Origin: Lanius collurio
Lineage: Eukaryota; Chordata; Aves; Passeriformes; Laniidae
Assembly (NCBI GenBank): GCA_020086605.1
Contig: JACBWW010000003.1
Location: 1,637,101-1,701,100 of the forward strand
DNA length: 64,000 nt
Direction: 5' to 3'
Below the pieces are notes generated by a model. It worked only from the letters and a program-made list of their open reading frames with translations. It was not told where the DNA came from and ran no database searches. Every line of letters starts with the position of its first letter. Position 1 is the first letter of the stretch. Below are positions 50,172 through 63,331 of this stretch, in pieces. The position numbers and the translations under genes were made by a program.

Positions 50172-53100
50172 TCTCAGTTTTTCCTCGAAAGACTTTTAGG
50201 GAGGGAAATGGCATTAAGTTAAAGATGCACAGAAATGAGTCGACACAGACAGCTAGGCCTTTGGTTCAGGTGCAAAGTTTTGAGTTTCTTGTCAACTTCA
50301 CATAGCAACAGGTAGCAAACCAACAGCTCCCAACAAGTAGGTGCAGACTTCCAAAGATATACCATGCTCGTTTTTCTTAGTAGAAAAGATTTCTTGAAAG
50401 ATTTAGGTATTTATTTATAAGCAAAAATCTACAGCCTGTTGGCCTCTTGGATCAATTCAAGAAACCCCTTTGCTTTGACCTGAAAAGCATCATCCACTGA
50501 GGTGATAATTTGACCCTTTACAGCTAGAATGGACCCATTCAGTGCTCTACTGATCTTTTTAACATGTCAGATACACACCCTACCCGTTCTAGGCAAAAGC
50601 CTTATACTGGTAAGGCAGTGAGGCTGGTCCTCCACAGTCCTTTCTTGAGCCCATGGGGTAACTCAATTGGCTTCAGGGGGGTCACTGCTGATTCATGCCA
50701 CCAGAAGGTGTATTTAGTGCACCCAGCTCATCCATCCTGAGGTATTACATGGCTTCCTTCCTCCTATGGATTTAGTTCCTTTGGGCTTGATTTGATTTCT
50801 CTATGAAACTTTTTCAGCCCCTACAGTGTCGCATGTCACATTTCTGTGACTTTGACCATCAAACTGAGACTGAGAAATCTCTCTCTCACACACATACGCA
50901 AATACAATGTCACACAGTAAGAAGTTAAATTTCATATTTAAAACTGAGCAATTAAAGAGGTCCCGTGACCTTTTATGTCTTCCATAAAAGACAATTGCAT
51001 GATTTTAACCCCCAATGATTCCCATTTTCTATTTAACATTAAAGTGAGCAACAGAAAGGAAAAACCTATCACTTATGTTGCTGAGGTTACAGCAAAGCTA
51101 AAAATAAAGTATTGTCATCCTGCTTTTTAAAAGCCTTTAGTAGGACACTAGGCAGCAGAAAGGAGAGTATGGTTTGGTTAGGTTTTTTTAATAGCACAGA
51201 TATTTTAACTCCAGGTTTCATTTCAACTCTGTTGCAGTCCGTTGGTTACGAGCTTCTAAGTCAGCTCAACAGGACTCAGCGGTAAGGATGATTTTTATCT
51301 CTATCTTGCCTTTTGCATATACAAAGTAGGGAGTGGAGAACAAGACAAAACTGAAAACATCTCTCCGTAGGTAAACTGCATCTTTGCTGACATCCTGACA
51401 ACGAACACAAAGCCATGCACAAAGTGATATTTTTACACACAGAACAAAGATAATCCTTCTATATGGAGTAAGTTTTAAATAACCTCTTCATGAATTTGCC
51501 AAAGCAAGCTAGGCCATTCAAAAAGCAGTATTTCTTGAGTTGAAAGGGAGAAGGAGGTTTTTTTTGCACTGAATTTTGTTCTGGCAGTGCACTGAAGTGG
51601 CTTCAGGACATACCAGTTCCACTTCTACATTTGCTTAATATTTTGTTCAGACATGTCCAGTCCAGACTTAGTTACCTGACTTCATTGCAGTCAGTTAAGT
51701 TTCTGCCTTTCTGCCATACTTGTCTTAGGCATGCTGGAAATCTGACTTGGTTTTTTGCTAGTCTTTTGAAACATTCCCAGGCATTTTAAAAGCCAGTATG
51801 TACAGACTTTAATTGGTCTGTTGCCTGTATTATATTTTCTGGTAATAAAAACAAAATTTCTGGTTCACAGAGAAGTTCTGTGACAGTGTGCTTTCAGGAA
51901 GGAGGGATGGATTTGGGTATATTCCCACTGAACCCTAATCTCAGCCGACTTTTGGATAAAATATCAGAAAGCATGCTGGTGTCATAGGAAAAAGAGGCAT
52001 TGCATTGTTAAAAAAAACCCAAACCATTGGTTTTAATCACACCATGTCATTCTTGAAAATGCTTTCTTTGCACTCCAGTTTGCTCCTTAAGTTACTAAAT
52101 CAAAGCTCGTTATTCACATTCTCTATGATACAGGCAGCTCCATGCCACAGCACTTAGCAAATACAAGCAGAAAGTCAGAGATTAAAACAAGTTTTTTCAA
52201 GAAGCTTTTATATCAGGGTTGTGCATACCAGCATCCTCTCTTTTGCTTGAAAGTACACTAATCATATTTCAATTGCATGCCTACAATATAAAGTTAATAG
52301 CTTCCTTATTTCCTTATTTTAGCATTTCCCCTCTACTCCCTCAGTCTTTTCAATTATACAACCTAGATATTTCCTTTCATTTCCTTCCTCTATAGTGTCC
52401 CGCTTTCATTTCTTATACAAAATCATATTGGGTCACTTACACTTTTCTTGAGGATAAGCACAGGAGAGCAGCATCTCTTGCTCCACCATGGTGCTGTCTG
52501 TTGCAGAGGTCAGTGGTCCTTGGAATAGCGCTTTAAGAAAATATTTTGGAAAGCTAAGCTCACTCATGCAGGCTTCTGATCTTCTCCAGTACTCTTGGCT
52601 TCTGTGTGCTGTCACATGTTATCCTCCCTCCTGAGAAACCTGTGAAACGAGTCTGGCAACACACAAGTTGTGTGTCAGAAGAGTTTTAATTGATTCATTG
52701 CAACAGGTACCCACCCTCATTAAAAAAAAAAGCTGCTGAAAGGAGTAGTCTCTTAGCGCCTCATTTGAAATTACAGAACCTGCCCAATGTCACAGCTGGT
52801 GCACTTTAAAGGGAAACTACTTGCTGGGTTTGTGAATACACAGGAAATAATTTCAAATCAATCTTAACGTGCCAAATAAACCACAAATAGCGGTAGAGTT
52901 CAGATGCTTCTGTGCTGTGGGAGAGCAGGAATCCTTCTGCTGTGCAACGAGGTGGCTGAGGGCTGCCTCTGCACCTCTCCAAGGCATGATGTCCTGTGGG
53001 ACAGAGCAGCTCCACATTGCTTTACAGAGGCCTCTGTCTCCATGATCAGCCACTCTGACCACTACTGAACGGGGAAAAATTGTGTCGGCCTAATTTCTGA

Positions 53101-53429
53101 GGAATGTGTCCCCAGGAAGGTGAGGTTATTAGTGCCTCAGTGCTTGCAGGGAGCATTCCTCCATGCAGCAGCCATGGAGGTTGCTCTGCCTTTCAGCAGC
53201 CCATGTCTACCCACCCAAGGTTCAGTGAGGAGACCCCAGCACTACAGACCCTTCTCAGCTCAGCTATCATTTGCCTGTTACCACTGTGACCAAAAAAGAT
53301 CGCAGGTGGACCCTGAGTCTGATCCTTTATCAGCTTCACATCAGGGTGCATCATATAATGCTCCCACAACAGTTCCCTACTGCTTTTACAAGCTGGTGAT
53401 GCCATCTCCAACTGAGGCTGTGGTTAGCA

Positions 53430-53632
53430 AGGAAGCAAAAAGAGAAGACATGGGATTTATGCCTGACTCTGTCTCTAATTTGTCCTGTCACCTTGGGCAA
53501 ATTGCTTTACCTCTTGGTGTTTCTGTTTCCCCATCTCTACCACGTGCATAATTACAGTTCACTTTCTTTGGGAAATGCTTTGAAATCTCTTTACAAAATG
53601 CAGCATGAAAGAGGAAGCTATCATTATTGTAC
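53430..53632 (+). mobile_element. MIR-type ancient SINE, nearly full length
   Basis: The central core is clear: 'tgtcaccttgggcaaattgc', 'tttacctcttggtgtttctg' and 'tttccccatctctac'. The diverged 5' part ('agaagacatgggatttatgc') matches the tRNA-derived head region. The 3' part ('aaatgctttgaaatctcttt', then 'tatcattattgt') matches the tail. MIRs are tRNA-derived SINEs, mobilised by LINE2 proteins, that stopped moving over 100 million years ago; few are this readable in birds. Not translated. Confidence 0.85.
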
Positions 53633-54186
53633 ACTTGTAAAATATTGGGATGTGGCAGACAATAAACACCAAGAATATGAGATTTTATGAGTATAAACTG
53701 TTTTGTTTTAAGAAGAACTTGACCTTATTGTAATAATGATTTTTAAAAAGAGATACTCCTACAGAATTTGGCAAAAGCTCAGATTCTTTTTTCACAGTGG
53801 AATGATGAGAGAAAAATCTAAATCAATTCTCACTTCTAGGAACACTACGCCCTCCTGGAAACAGCAAGTCTGCCAGAGGTTCCTCAGTGGAAAATGATAT
53901 AATATGGCAATTTCCTGCTTTTCTCTCACCTAGGTTAATAAAATCTCTCTTTTTACAGCCTGTGAGTACTTACATTATAATCAATAGGTCTAAACTCTCG
54001 CCTTAATTTTCTTTCTCTCTCTTTGAAAACGGAAGCTCAACAAAGCTTACAAAGATGGGTTTTGTTTTGGGTTGTTCATGTGCAGGTAAGATTGAACAGA
54101 TTGATGCAAAGTTCCTTTTTCCACAAGTTGAATTCACTCATATGGGAGCCTTGTACTTCTTTTAATACCTCAGTGAACAAAATGAA
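53633..54186. other. Non-coding spacer between MIR and CR1
   Basis: AT-rich, with a pyrimidine-AG sequence near 53945-53958 directly followed by 'cctgtgagtac'. This looks like abutting splice signals with no room for an exon. No gene or repeat was recognised. Confidence 0.5.
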
Positions 54187-54358
54187 GGAGGCATGCAGAG
54201 AAGTTGTGGATGCTCCATCATTGTAAGTGTCCAAGGTCAGGCTGGTCAGTACTTTAAGGAACCCAGTCTAGTGAAAAATTTGCCCGCCCACGGCAGAGGG
54301 CTTGTATCAGATAACTTTAAAGATCTCTTCCAGCCTAAACCATTTTGTGGTTCTGTGC
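54187..54358 (+). mobile_element. CR1 non-LTR retrotransposon, short 3'-end fragment
   Basis: Forward-strand CR1. Landmarks are 'gagaagttgtggatgctcca', 'gtgtccaaggtcaggctgg', 'aacccagtctagtg', 'aaagatctcttccagcc' and the terminal 'ccattttgtggttctgtg'. About 170 bp remain and sequence decay is clear. Non-coding. Confidence 0.93.
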
Positions 54359-57300
54359 ACGTCTTCATCTGCTTCTGCAGTGTTGCTCATCAGGGAGCCT
54401 CCCTCAATGAGGAGCACTGTAAAGGGCAGAACAGTGAACTAATTTTCCCCTGGAGTGTAAAGCAAATAATTTTTCACCTGCTCTACTTGGGAAGACATCA
54501 GTAGTCAGCATGTGAGAAGAGCAGGAGGATCTGCCTTGGCTTTTCTGCCCCTGCTTCTGCTGCCATAATCCATGTACTTTCACTGTGAGGCTGAAGGCAT
54601 CTCAAATGATGACAACATTCTTGAGATTATACACTGAGGACTCATATAAGCTTGAAAAGTAAAACAAATTTGCAAAATCTTTCAGGAATTATATTGTGTG
54701 GTCGGTGAAGAAGCAAAGTTACTGCTTTTTGCCTCTGCATCCTCTTTCTGTAGGACATTTCTCAATAGATATTTATTTATCCACTGTCCTGCTTAGACTA
54801 ATATCTTTAATATGGGTGATAGCCCAGAGATTAATCTGGGCAACGCTGAACTGAAGATAAGTGGATGTGGAGAAATAGCTTTTTGTGAGATGCGTCCTGA
54901 TTGCACATTAATACTGACACATTCTGAAAGCTTACCTGAGTCTTGAAGCATAATTCTCTACATGACTTAACATGGCCAGCCAGCATTATTATAGACCAGG
55001 ATAATAATGCATATAATAAATGCATAACCTACTTGCTTCTTACTCCATAATCCACTAACTTCAGAGTCGTGTTCTAGGGTGTCCTAAGGTTACTGCACTG
55101 ACAATTTCTAGTACGGGGTGAATCACTTAGAGCTTCGAGGTCAGAAACTCTTGAAAGTGTGTTTGCAGAAGAGTGTGTATTCATTTGGATTGTCTGAATA
55201 CATATAGATGGAGTAGGTGACTTCTCAATAATCACATTCTCAAATGAAGCACATTATCAAACTTATACTGGGCATCAGTTAAGCATAGTCTGATTTGAAT
55301 TTCAATGATAAAAACTGTTATTAAAAAAAAGAAAAGCTTTCTGCAGAGAGATAGTATAAAAATTACACTAACCATACTTTATTTTTTTTTTTGTCTGAGT
55401 GTAATTCTGCCTGTGAATGGAACAGGTAAGGAATTAAAACTGTTCCCCAGTATTTGGAAATAAAAGGCACAGTGTGAGTTGATTCCAGCTTTTTACAGCA
55501 CGGAAGTAAAAAGTATCAACTGAAACTGTGCTGTTTGTTCGAGGTAATACTTGGATAAAAAAATGCATTTGATTAAACATCAAATCCTAAAAATCTGGAA
55601 ACCTTTTAATAAGTTAAGTGAACCACTATTGTCAGCTTTAGCCAAAACACCAGGAAGAGTCAAGTTTACATACAAGCATTCTGTTGCAATCATGAAATTA
55701 AGAGTATGAAGAGGCATTTGCCATCTACGTCTTTGGACAGAATCCAAACAAAGTGAAGCATACATTTGTATGTCAGTTACTGCAGAGTGCTCAAATGACA
55801 AACATCCCATAATTGTGGTCCTCGATCTCCCAGGAAGCTCGTATCTATAATTATAATTATTGTTTGGAAAAAAACCCAAAAACAAACAAACAGCGCAGGT
55901 TTACAGTAACTGAGCAATTGATGCTTGTCTCCACTTCAGTCACTGAAGTGACAAAATTACCAAGTCATGCTCTCATCTGCTGCCTTATAATGCTACATTT
56001 GCCCTCACCTCAAGATCTTGCTGTAACCTACAATTGTGTGTCATTAACTTTCCGTGGAACTGACAAAAGGTTGTTCAATTCAAGGCTGCTTTGGGAATAT
56101 GCCAAAAGTCTGAGAGTGGACCCTAACTGGCATTCAATGGAACAGTTTTAAGCAATTGTTTCTTTAAACAGCACAGATTTTCCACCACAGGTAATAACTC
56201 TGTTAGCCAGTGCTATGTGAAAATCCTGATATATTGGTGCAGAGAGGCATGTCATAGTGCCATCCAGACCACTTGGGTAATCTTTGCCTTTGTGCTCTAA
56301 CTGAAGAACCTTACAATGATTAATTCAGTAGAATAGTGTTTGTTTGAAAATGGCTTTCGGGAATTGCTGCACAGGTTACAGGACAGGGGCAAGGGGAGGA
56401 AAGGGAGCCAGAGCTCTGTTACGAAGAGATTAAGCTCACTTGGTGAGAAGCTGTGCTGAAACTGCTGCCTTGCCCTGGAAGCAGTGAGCCAAGAGGTGAT
56501 GAAACGCAGGGATGTGAAGCATGGCATTAGGGGAACACACATCCCTAGCAGCTGAGTGCAGGTGGGAGGCACACCACACACTGGGCCCTGAGTCTCTGTG
56601 TGTGAAAGGAAGTACTAGGAAGTGTTATCTTGTTCCACCTGTATATTTAGAGCAGTGGCTGTACTGAGTTCCATACACCTGTGGGGTAGATCCCTGTGTG
56701 TGAGGTGGTAATCCCAGGCTATCTCTGCAGTCATGGAGGGAAGCAGGCACACTGAGGGTATAATTCGTGTGAGCTATTCCAGACGTGTCCTTTACGATGA
56801 GGTGAGCCATGCCCTAGTTCCCTTTGTGCACTGATTTGTTCTCTTTTGCCTGTAGAGGGGACTCCCCCACCATTGCTCTGAGGTGAATTTCTACATTTAC
56901 TAAGAGAATTCTGCTTTCTAGATGCTGTGCAAAACCAAATAGGTTGCATTTGTTTTTCTAGCTGCACTTTTCTATTTACTTTCTCAGAGAAGGGGATGAA
57001 CAGTTTCCACTAAGCTGTGCCCTGCAGACTCCAGGATGGAACTGGGAACATGAAAGCAAGAGGAACCACAAAGCAATACACAGTAATTGCAGTGCTGAAG
57101 ATGTCACTGCTTAGGACTAAAATTAGGGGACTGGCACAGACCACCTGAAATTTATCCTAAAACAAGATTGTCTGAACATGATATTCAGCTGTTGAATTTT
57201 ATTTTGTTAGGGTTTTTTTTTTGGTTGGTTGTTTTTTTTAAATTAATGAAACAGCAACTCAATATTTTGATTTCTCAAGATCACGCACAAACTTTTAGAC

Positions 57301-57699
57301 AAAATCAATTCAAGCATCCACTGGCAGGGTAATTTCTGTGTGATATGTATATGCTGTCAGATACAAAGCAGATTTCTGAAGACCAAAGAGTGGTAAGGTA
57401 ACTTGGTACACTGGCTACTTCACCTGGAGTAATTTCAAGGAATGCAACTTTAAATACCAGCTCATTCAACACTATTATCAAAGTTTTTCCTCCTAAACTT
57501 CCAGTTCTTGTAGATAAATGAGCAAATCCCATCAGGCTAAAAGGACCAGGAGAATTAAGTCAGCCTGCTAAGCTGGTGCAGAAACCTGAAGGGCTCCAGG
57601 GACAAAACGTTGGGAGGAAGTGATGTGCTTTCCCACTCTCTGTGAGGTTGATGCAATGTGTTGTTATCCAGCACTACTTTTTCTTTTTTTTTTTTCTAG

Positions 57700-57795
57700 C
57701 TTCAGCTCAAGGGATCAGCAAACACACCTGAAGGCAGAAGGCATGTGTTTAAACAGAGGACATGTGAACAGATTCAAACCTCAGACTTAGAACAG
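57700..57795 (+). other. Weak candidate internal exon, 96 bp, phase-neutral
   Basis: A strong polypyrimidine tract ends in TTTCTAG at 57699. Open sequence then runs to GAACAG/GTGAAC, a donor-like sequence with GT at 57796-57797. The interval is exactly 32 codons and open in the frame starting at 57700; that frame meets TAA only at about 57814. The peptide is hydrophilic (Gln, Lys, Arg, Thr) and resembles nothing I know. It may be chance or a non-coding RNA exon. Confidence 0.15.
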
Positions 57796-58637
57796 GTGAA
57801 CAAAAAGACTGCATAAGGGAAAAAAGGAGGCAGTTGCAGTAATTGCAAGGGCAAAACCATGCAGAATAATGAATCCAGCAATAAATTGCTGCTAGCACAC
57901 ACAGATTTCCAGTTAAGTCTTTGGGCTGTTCCACTGCCAAATCTTGCCTGTTGAGGAGGGCACAATCATGTAGAACATTTTTTTAAGGATTAAGTTCTCC
58001 TTCCAGCTTGTCTTCTCTCCATATTTGGTTATGCTGTGGTGTGAATGTTTGGCTGAAAGGCTGGTGAGCCAAGAGGGCTGATGCCTGCATTTGCTTCTGC
58101 TGTACACTCCCACTTGCAGCAGTTCCCCTCACAGCCCACTGACTGGCTTCACCACTTGAAGATTTGAATTGTTCAGGTCTGTAGCAGTTTGTTTTGCCAG
58201 TAGTGACTCATTCTGCTCCAGTATGGATGAAATAAAGTCGGATGGAAACTGTGGAAGCTCCACATTCAAGTCAAAATGTCACACTCCAGAGGTAAAGATT
58301 GTTCTTGTTGAAAAAAGTAGGAAGAGGTAGATAGTCATGTATCAGACCTGGAACTCTTTATAATGACAAATAAGGGCAATACATAATAAGCTCTCTTTTA
58401 ATGCTCCTACATTAAACAGAAAAGGAAGGATTTTATTTGTTGTTTCCATTCCAAATGTATTGGTAGAGAGCAAGCTGTCCACTGCTGGTTGTGCTTGGAC
58501 CCTTTTCCACAGTTAATCTCTGTGGATCACTCTAAAACAAAGGAGTCAAGAAGCCCAAGTAATGTAACTCAGAAAGGGAAGATAGCTGGAAAAAAGAAGA
58601 TGTAGATAGATCCCTTGGTTATGGAAACCCTCAGTTA

Positions 58638-58652
58638 GGTGCCCCCCGCTGA
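58638..58652 (-). promoter_or_regulatory. Weak CTCF-like motif
   Basis: The minus strand reads TCAGCGGGGGGCACC, matching the CTCF core apart from one or two positions. It is weaker than the sites at 13.8 and 28.6 kb and has no CpG-rich context. Confidence 0.25.
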
Positions 58653-58995
58653 TCCCATTTGCAGCTGCTCCCATCTCTTGGAGCATCTGAGTGTACATCA
58701 GGGACCAGAACTCTCCTTGAGCAGTATGGGGTTAGACAAAAGCAAAGCTGGCTAAACCCCCTGTTGGGCACATACTCTTGCTTATAATTTTAAGTGACTG
58801 TCTGGAATTTAATCTATTTTTCGACTACAATTAGCATAAACTGGCACTTCCTCATCATTAGTACTGAAAGTTATTTTTGTCATGAACGAAAAACCAGAGA
58901 GGTATAATAACAAGAGGAAGAGGATAGTCTTGCCTATTAGTCAGTGCATGTAGCCAGGTTCTTTTAGAAAACAGTAATTAAGCATAAATAGATTA

Positions 58996-59788
58996 GATCA
59001 TAGAATCACAGAATATCCTGGGTTGGAAGGGACCACAAGGATCATTGAAGTCCAGGCTCCTGGCCTTGCACAGGACACCCCAGGAGTCACACCCTGTGCC
59101 TGAGAGCAGTGTCCAAACACTTCTTGAACTGTGTCGGGCTTGGTGCTATAATCACTTCCCTGGGGAGCTTGTTCCAGTGCCCAGTCACCCTCTGGGTGAA
59201 GAACCTTTTTTAACATCCAAACTAAACCTCCCCTGACACAGCTTCAGGCCGTTCCCTCAGGTGTCACTGGTCACCACAAAGAAGAGGTCAGTGCCTGCCC
59301 CTCCTCTTCCCCTCACAAGGAGGTTGTAACTGCAATGAGATCTCCCCTCGGTCTCTTCCAGGTTGAACAGACCAAGTGCCCTCAGCTTCTCCTCATTCGT
59401 CTTCCCCTCAAGGCCCTTCACCATCCTTGTTGCCCTCCTTTGGACACTCTCCAATAGTTTAATGTCTTTCTCATACTGTGGCACCCAAAACTGCCCCCAG
59501 CACTGGAGGTGAGGCTGCCCCAGTGCAGAGCAGAGCAGGACAATCCCCTCCCTTGCCCGCCTGGCCATGCTGTGCCTGATGCCCCCCAGGACAGGGTTGG
59601 CCCTCCTGGCTGCCAGGGCACTGCTGACTCATGGTCAACTTTCCACTGACCAGGACTCCCAGGTCCCTTTCCATGGCTCTTCTCTCCAGCATCTCACTGC
59701 CCAGTTTGTATGTTTGGTTGTGCCATTCTGGGTGCAGAATCCAGCACCTGTTTTTGTTAAACTGCATGTGGTTGGTAGATAATTCCAA
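58996..59788 (-). mobile_element. CR1 non-LTR retrotransposon, 3' portion (about 790 bp)
   Basis: The longest CR1 copy here. It starts with the reversed 3' terminus ('tcatagaatcacagaatat') and continues through 'gggttggaagggaccacaag' into the 3' coding part. It stops near 59788 by 5' truncation. It still encodes decayed reverse-transcriptase-end sequence (listed separately). The terminus is less diverged than in the other six copies, suggesting a younger insertion. Confidence 0.97.
59090..59788 (-). pseudogene. CR1 ORF2 (reverse transcriptase) C-terminal remnant
   Basis: Reading leftward from 59788, the translation shows features typical of the CR1 ORF2 C-terminus: 'MERDLGVLV' then 'MSQQC', and, in a shifted frame, 'MARRAREGIVLLCSALGQ', 'VQRRATRMVKGLE' and 'LRALGLFNLEE'. 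The frame break lies near 59620, best explained by loss of two bases just after the 'SQQC' codons. Further breaks occur around 59260 and 59210. The protein would be an endonuclease/reverse transcriptase that copies CR1 RNA at the target site, but the catalytic domains lie upstream of the truncation and are absent. Not functional. Confidence 0.85.
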
Positions 59789-62346
59789 TCTTTGCTGGAA
59801 ATGATAGGCAGGAACTAGAGGACATACTGAGAGTATTAAATGTACAGGAGATTCCTAGTATGAGGTTTTTATGTCAGCTGAAAGAAGGGGATTATTCCAT
59901 GAGGAAGGGAAAAATGCAACCACAGACATTCATTAAAAAAAATCAAAAAACTGATCATTTAGGGTTTAAGAAGTTGCTCAGAGTTAGCTGGAGGGTTTAA
60001 TTACCCTGCATTTCTTGGGTGAGTAAGCTTCTTGACTTCTTTTCAACGTGCTGACCAGAGGATATATGTAAGCTTCACTGTATTTAGTAAATACCTTAGG
60101 GTAGACGAATTCCAGGTGACATCCACATGGTTTCATGCAGCAAAACAGTGACGTGTCATTCCCATCAAGTTATCATCACACAAATTTTCAACATGGCCAT
60201 GTTATTCACTAGTGAGTGTGACACCTTAATGACATGGAGCAACATTTTACTCCTTTTCCACACCTATAAGTCTCAGAAATGTGGCTCCTTCCTAACCTAG
60301 TTTTAAGTCCCATAGTTTCTTTTGTTTTGACACACAAGCATGACTCTTGCACACACATTACAGAGCAAGCAGTCCCTATTAACTATATCTCCAAATTTTA
60401 TGAAGGCCTAAAACTGGAGCTGGGCACCAAAGGATCCTTAACAGCCATAGGCCCTGTGGAGGCAGTCCAAATTTGGGCAATCTCTGATTAAAGCTTTAAC
60501 CTTACTACATTATTTGTGCCATTTTCAACAGTTGAAGTGAAGTTGAAGCTCCAAATGCATTAAGCTTTACGCTTAAGGAAGGAGCTAGAAAGACTCCTGT
60601 ACAATTCTCTCTGGGTTAGGGAGTCAGATGTGTCCATACAGACCAGCAAAGAGAACGTCTCCCACACAGTCAGCAAGACAATGGGACATGCTCCATTTAA
60701 ACACCTCAGTAAGAGCTGTGCAAACTATGGGTGAGGATTGAAAGTCAGGTCAAGTGCTCAATTAGAGATTTGTTATCCTTAGATGAAAGGAAGAGACATA
60801 TTTGGTACACATTAGCTTAGAGAACAACAACAAGAAGCTGTTTTTAACGTTGCACAGGGTGGGTATTTCAAGAATACAAGTTTTAGAGGTTTGCTTGTTG
60901 AATTTAATCAGTCTCCACTTATGCTCATTACATATAGATGATGCTTCACATAAGGCTCCAGATTTCTCACATCTATGTGTGATATGCTCCATACCCTAGC
61001 ACTTTGAAGAACTGTATCCATTGATGTCTTTGCAGCTATGTGTAGACATACAATTTTAAGAATTCTTTCATATTTTCAAAAGCTCTCTGCACTAGGGGAT
61101 CACATCTAGCTTATTATCCACTTGGCTACTGATTTCTTTGGCATGTGCTTTACTTGCTGGAGATCAGGAGAGTCAACCAAAGATATAAATAAGAAAAACA
61201 CAGTCTAAGCTTAAATTTATTTTCTTCATTCAGGTAGCAAGTTAAACATGTTGTACAGTAGATGAGGTTGTTGGACAAAGTAAACACAAGTGTTTAAAAG
61301 AGAATATTTTAATGCTTGATCTGACATTAACTTCCAGAAGGCGAGATACTTATTCACGTAGCTATTAAGTTTAACTTCGCTAACAAAATAGTTTCAATTC
61401 AGTTTCTTGCAGTTATTATGCTGATTTTATGGTAACATTTGAAGGATGTAAGAAAAGATAAAACTCTGTTTTTACAATACTTTATGTGTATATACACTTC
61501 TATTATTATGCTTCAGCTTACCAAAAAGATACTGTCCCTTTGTGGCTTATGAAAGGAGGACTGCGATAAAAAGCCAGCGCATACCTCTCAGTATTTCTGC
61601 TGTTAACTGCCCTGATCTTATGAATCTACACAGAGGCTATGACTAAATATCTGACTGTTCTTTATGTAGGCACACACTCCAGCATGGAGATCAAAAGCAT
61701 TATCTAGTGGGTCTTATAACTGTTTTATAAAAATCTGTGTGAGCAGTAAATATTCAGAGCTAATAGAATGCCCTCACAGCAGAAGATGCTCACGTTTCCT
61801 GGGAAACAGGTCAAACTTGTTTATTATCCACACAAAGATACCTCTCTGCCTATGAAGAAAGTGCCTCCAAAGGAAAGCACAAATATAACACTGAAGAGTT
61901 TGAAATGCATTGTCTTAAGGTGTTTTCTTACTCCTTTTGAACAGTATAATTTTTAAGCCATACATTCTAACCAAAATAGCTAATATCACAAGTTAATCCC
62001 TGAGCTGATGGAAGTGTTTCATTACTCTTGCTTTGATAATTCTCAGTGCCTTGTTCTTACACTGACAGTGCCAATTTTCTGTTACTGGTGGCTTTTTTAT
62101 TATTTGGGGGTTTATTATTTTTTTCTTATTGTATTTCTTAAATAATTTGTGGTTTGCAATCTGATCTTTTTTTTTATATGCTTCTTAGGACCAGGTACAG
62201 TTTGTAATTGAGTAAGTATGAAAAACAGAAGTGAAATTATGGTTCACTGTTAATTGAGTAAATAAAGGAGATGAGGTAATTAAGAGGAAACTGATTCTAT
62301 TCTTGTTTAGCATGTGTCTTATGCCCTGGGAAAGAGGACTGTTTTT

Positions 62347-62444
62347 CTGTGTTTGCTGTGACATGTAAATATCAGTGATCACTGCAGTCCAAGTGCTGTG
62401 TTTGCTGTGACATGTAAATATCAGTGATCACTGCAGTCCAAGTG
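62347..62444. repeat. Perfect tandem duplication, two 49-bp copies
   Basis: Copies at 62347-62395 and 62396-62444 are identical over all 49 bases; similarity continues only 6 bases further. Each unit holds the 12-bp palindrome CAGTGATCACTG. Perfect identity in neutral-looking DNA means a very recent event, a polymorphic allele or an assembly error. Confidence 0.97.
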
Positions 62445-63331
62445 CTGTGTAGCAAAGAGTTTGGAAAGAAGCATGAACTACCACTGTGTGTTGTGCATTT
62501 CTGCTCCACATTTCAGGCAAGATATGCTGTTTGGTGATTTACATCAAAGTAATATTTGTTCCATTAACTATATTTAGAGTGATATAAAACCAGAAATAAA
62601 AATAATAGATAACACAGCTGATACCCTGTCTGAGCAAAGATCCACTAACCAAAAATCCCAACCCTTTTTCAGGATGTTTTGGATACCTTATTTCATCAGC
62701 CAGTGGTACCTCAGCAAATAATGTCTTTCAACAGCTAATGATGTAAGCAGGTGGGATTTCTTGCTGTGAGTCAGCTTCATATTCATGCACTTGCACTTCA
62801 TTAGCATTTTAGTACAGGTGAGGAGGGAAGTGACTCTCCCAATTCCTGTACTTAGCCTTGGCCTAAGAGAGCACAATTGGATCAAACTCCAGCCAAAAAA
62901 AGCCTTCAGTCCATGGAGTAAAAGAATCCTTGTGGCAGGGATTTTGGGCATGCTCTGTAGAGCCCCTCCTCCTTCTCTGCACTGATTGTTAATGTAGACA
63001 TGGCCTCAGAGTGCTCAGTGTTGTTACTGGGTGTTTTGATAGCCAAAATACATCACATCTGACAGTATAAGTTTCTTTAAAACAAAAGGTCTTGGGGCAA
63101 CAGACCATATTAAAGAAGGGAAGAGTTAGCAGGATAATTGAAACAATTCAGTACCAGGGAACTGACTGGAATGTGGAGGCTGTGGGCTTTTTGATTGACT
63201 CAGTTCCAATTTCTTACAGGACTTTAGCTTTTTCTATATATTAAGCTAAGAACTGAAGTGTTTGAACTTTATCAAAGATATATTTTGAAGCTATTATTCT
63301 GTTTCAAAATGAGAATATGTTACCTCAAAAT

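Larger units (their letters stand above)
46166..53429. other. 7-kb non-coding stretch with many low-complexity tracts
   Basis: No recognisable gene. A 14-bp direct repeat TAAGGATATGTACA lies at 46846-46859 and 46907-46920. Homopolymer and A/C- or T/G-rich tracts cluster at 47.2, 49.2-49.6 and 50.1 kb. One candidate exon at 47386-47596 is listed separately. A GC-richer patch at 47700-47930 shows nothing familiar. Confidence 0.5.
54359..58995. other. Non-coding stretch, no gene confirmed
   Basis: AT-rich with a GC-richer part at about 56340-56870. Low-complexity tracts occur at 55866-55892 (A/C-rich) and 57213-57240 (T/G-rich). One candidate exon (57700-57795) and one CTCF-like motif (58638-58652) are listed separately. 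No known protein or RNA was recognised. Confidence 0.5.
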
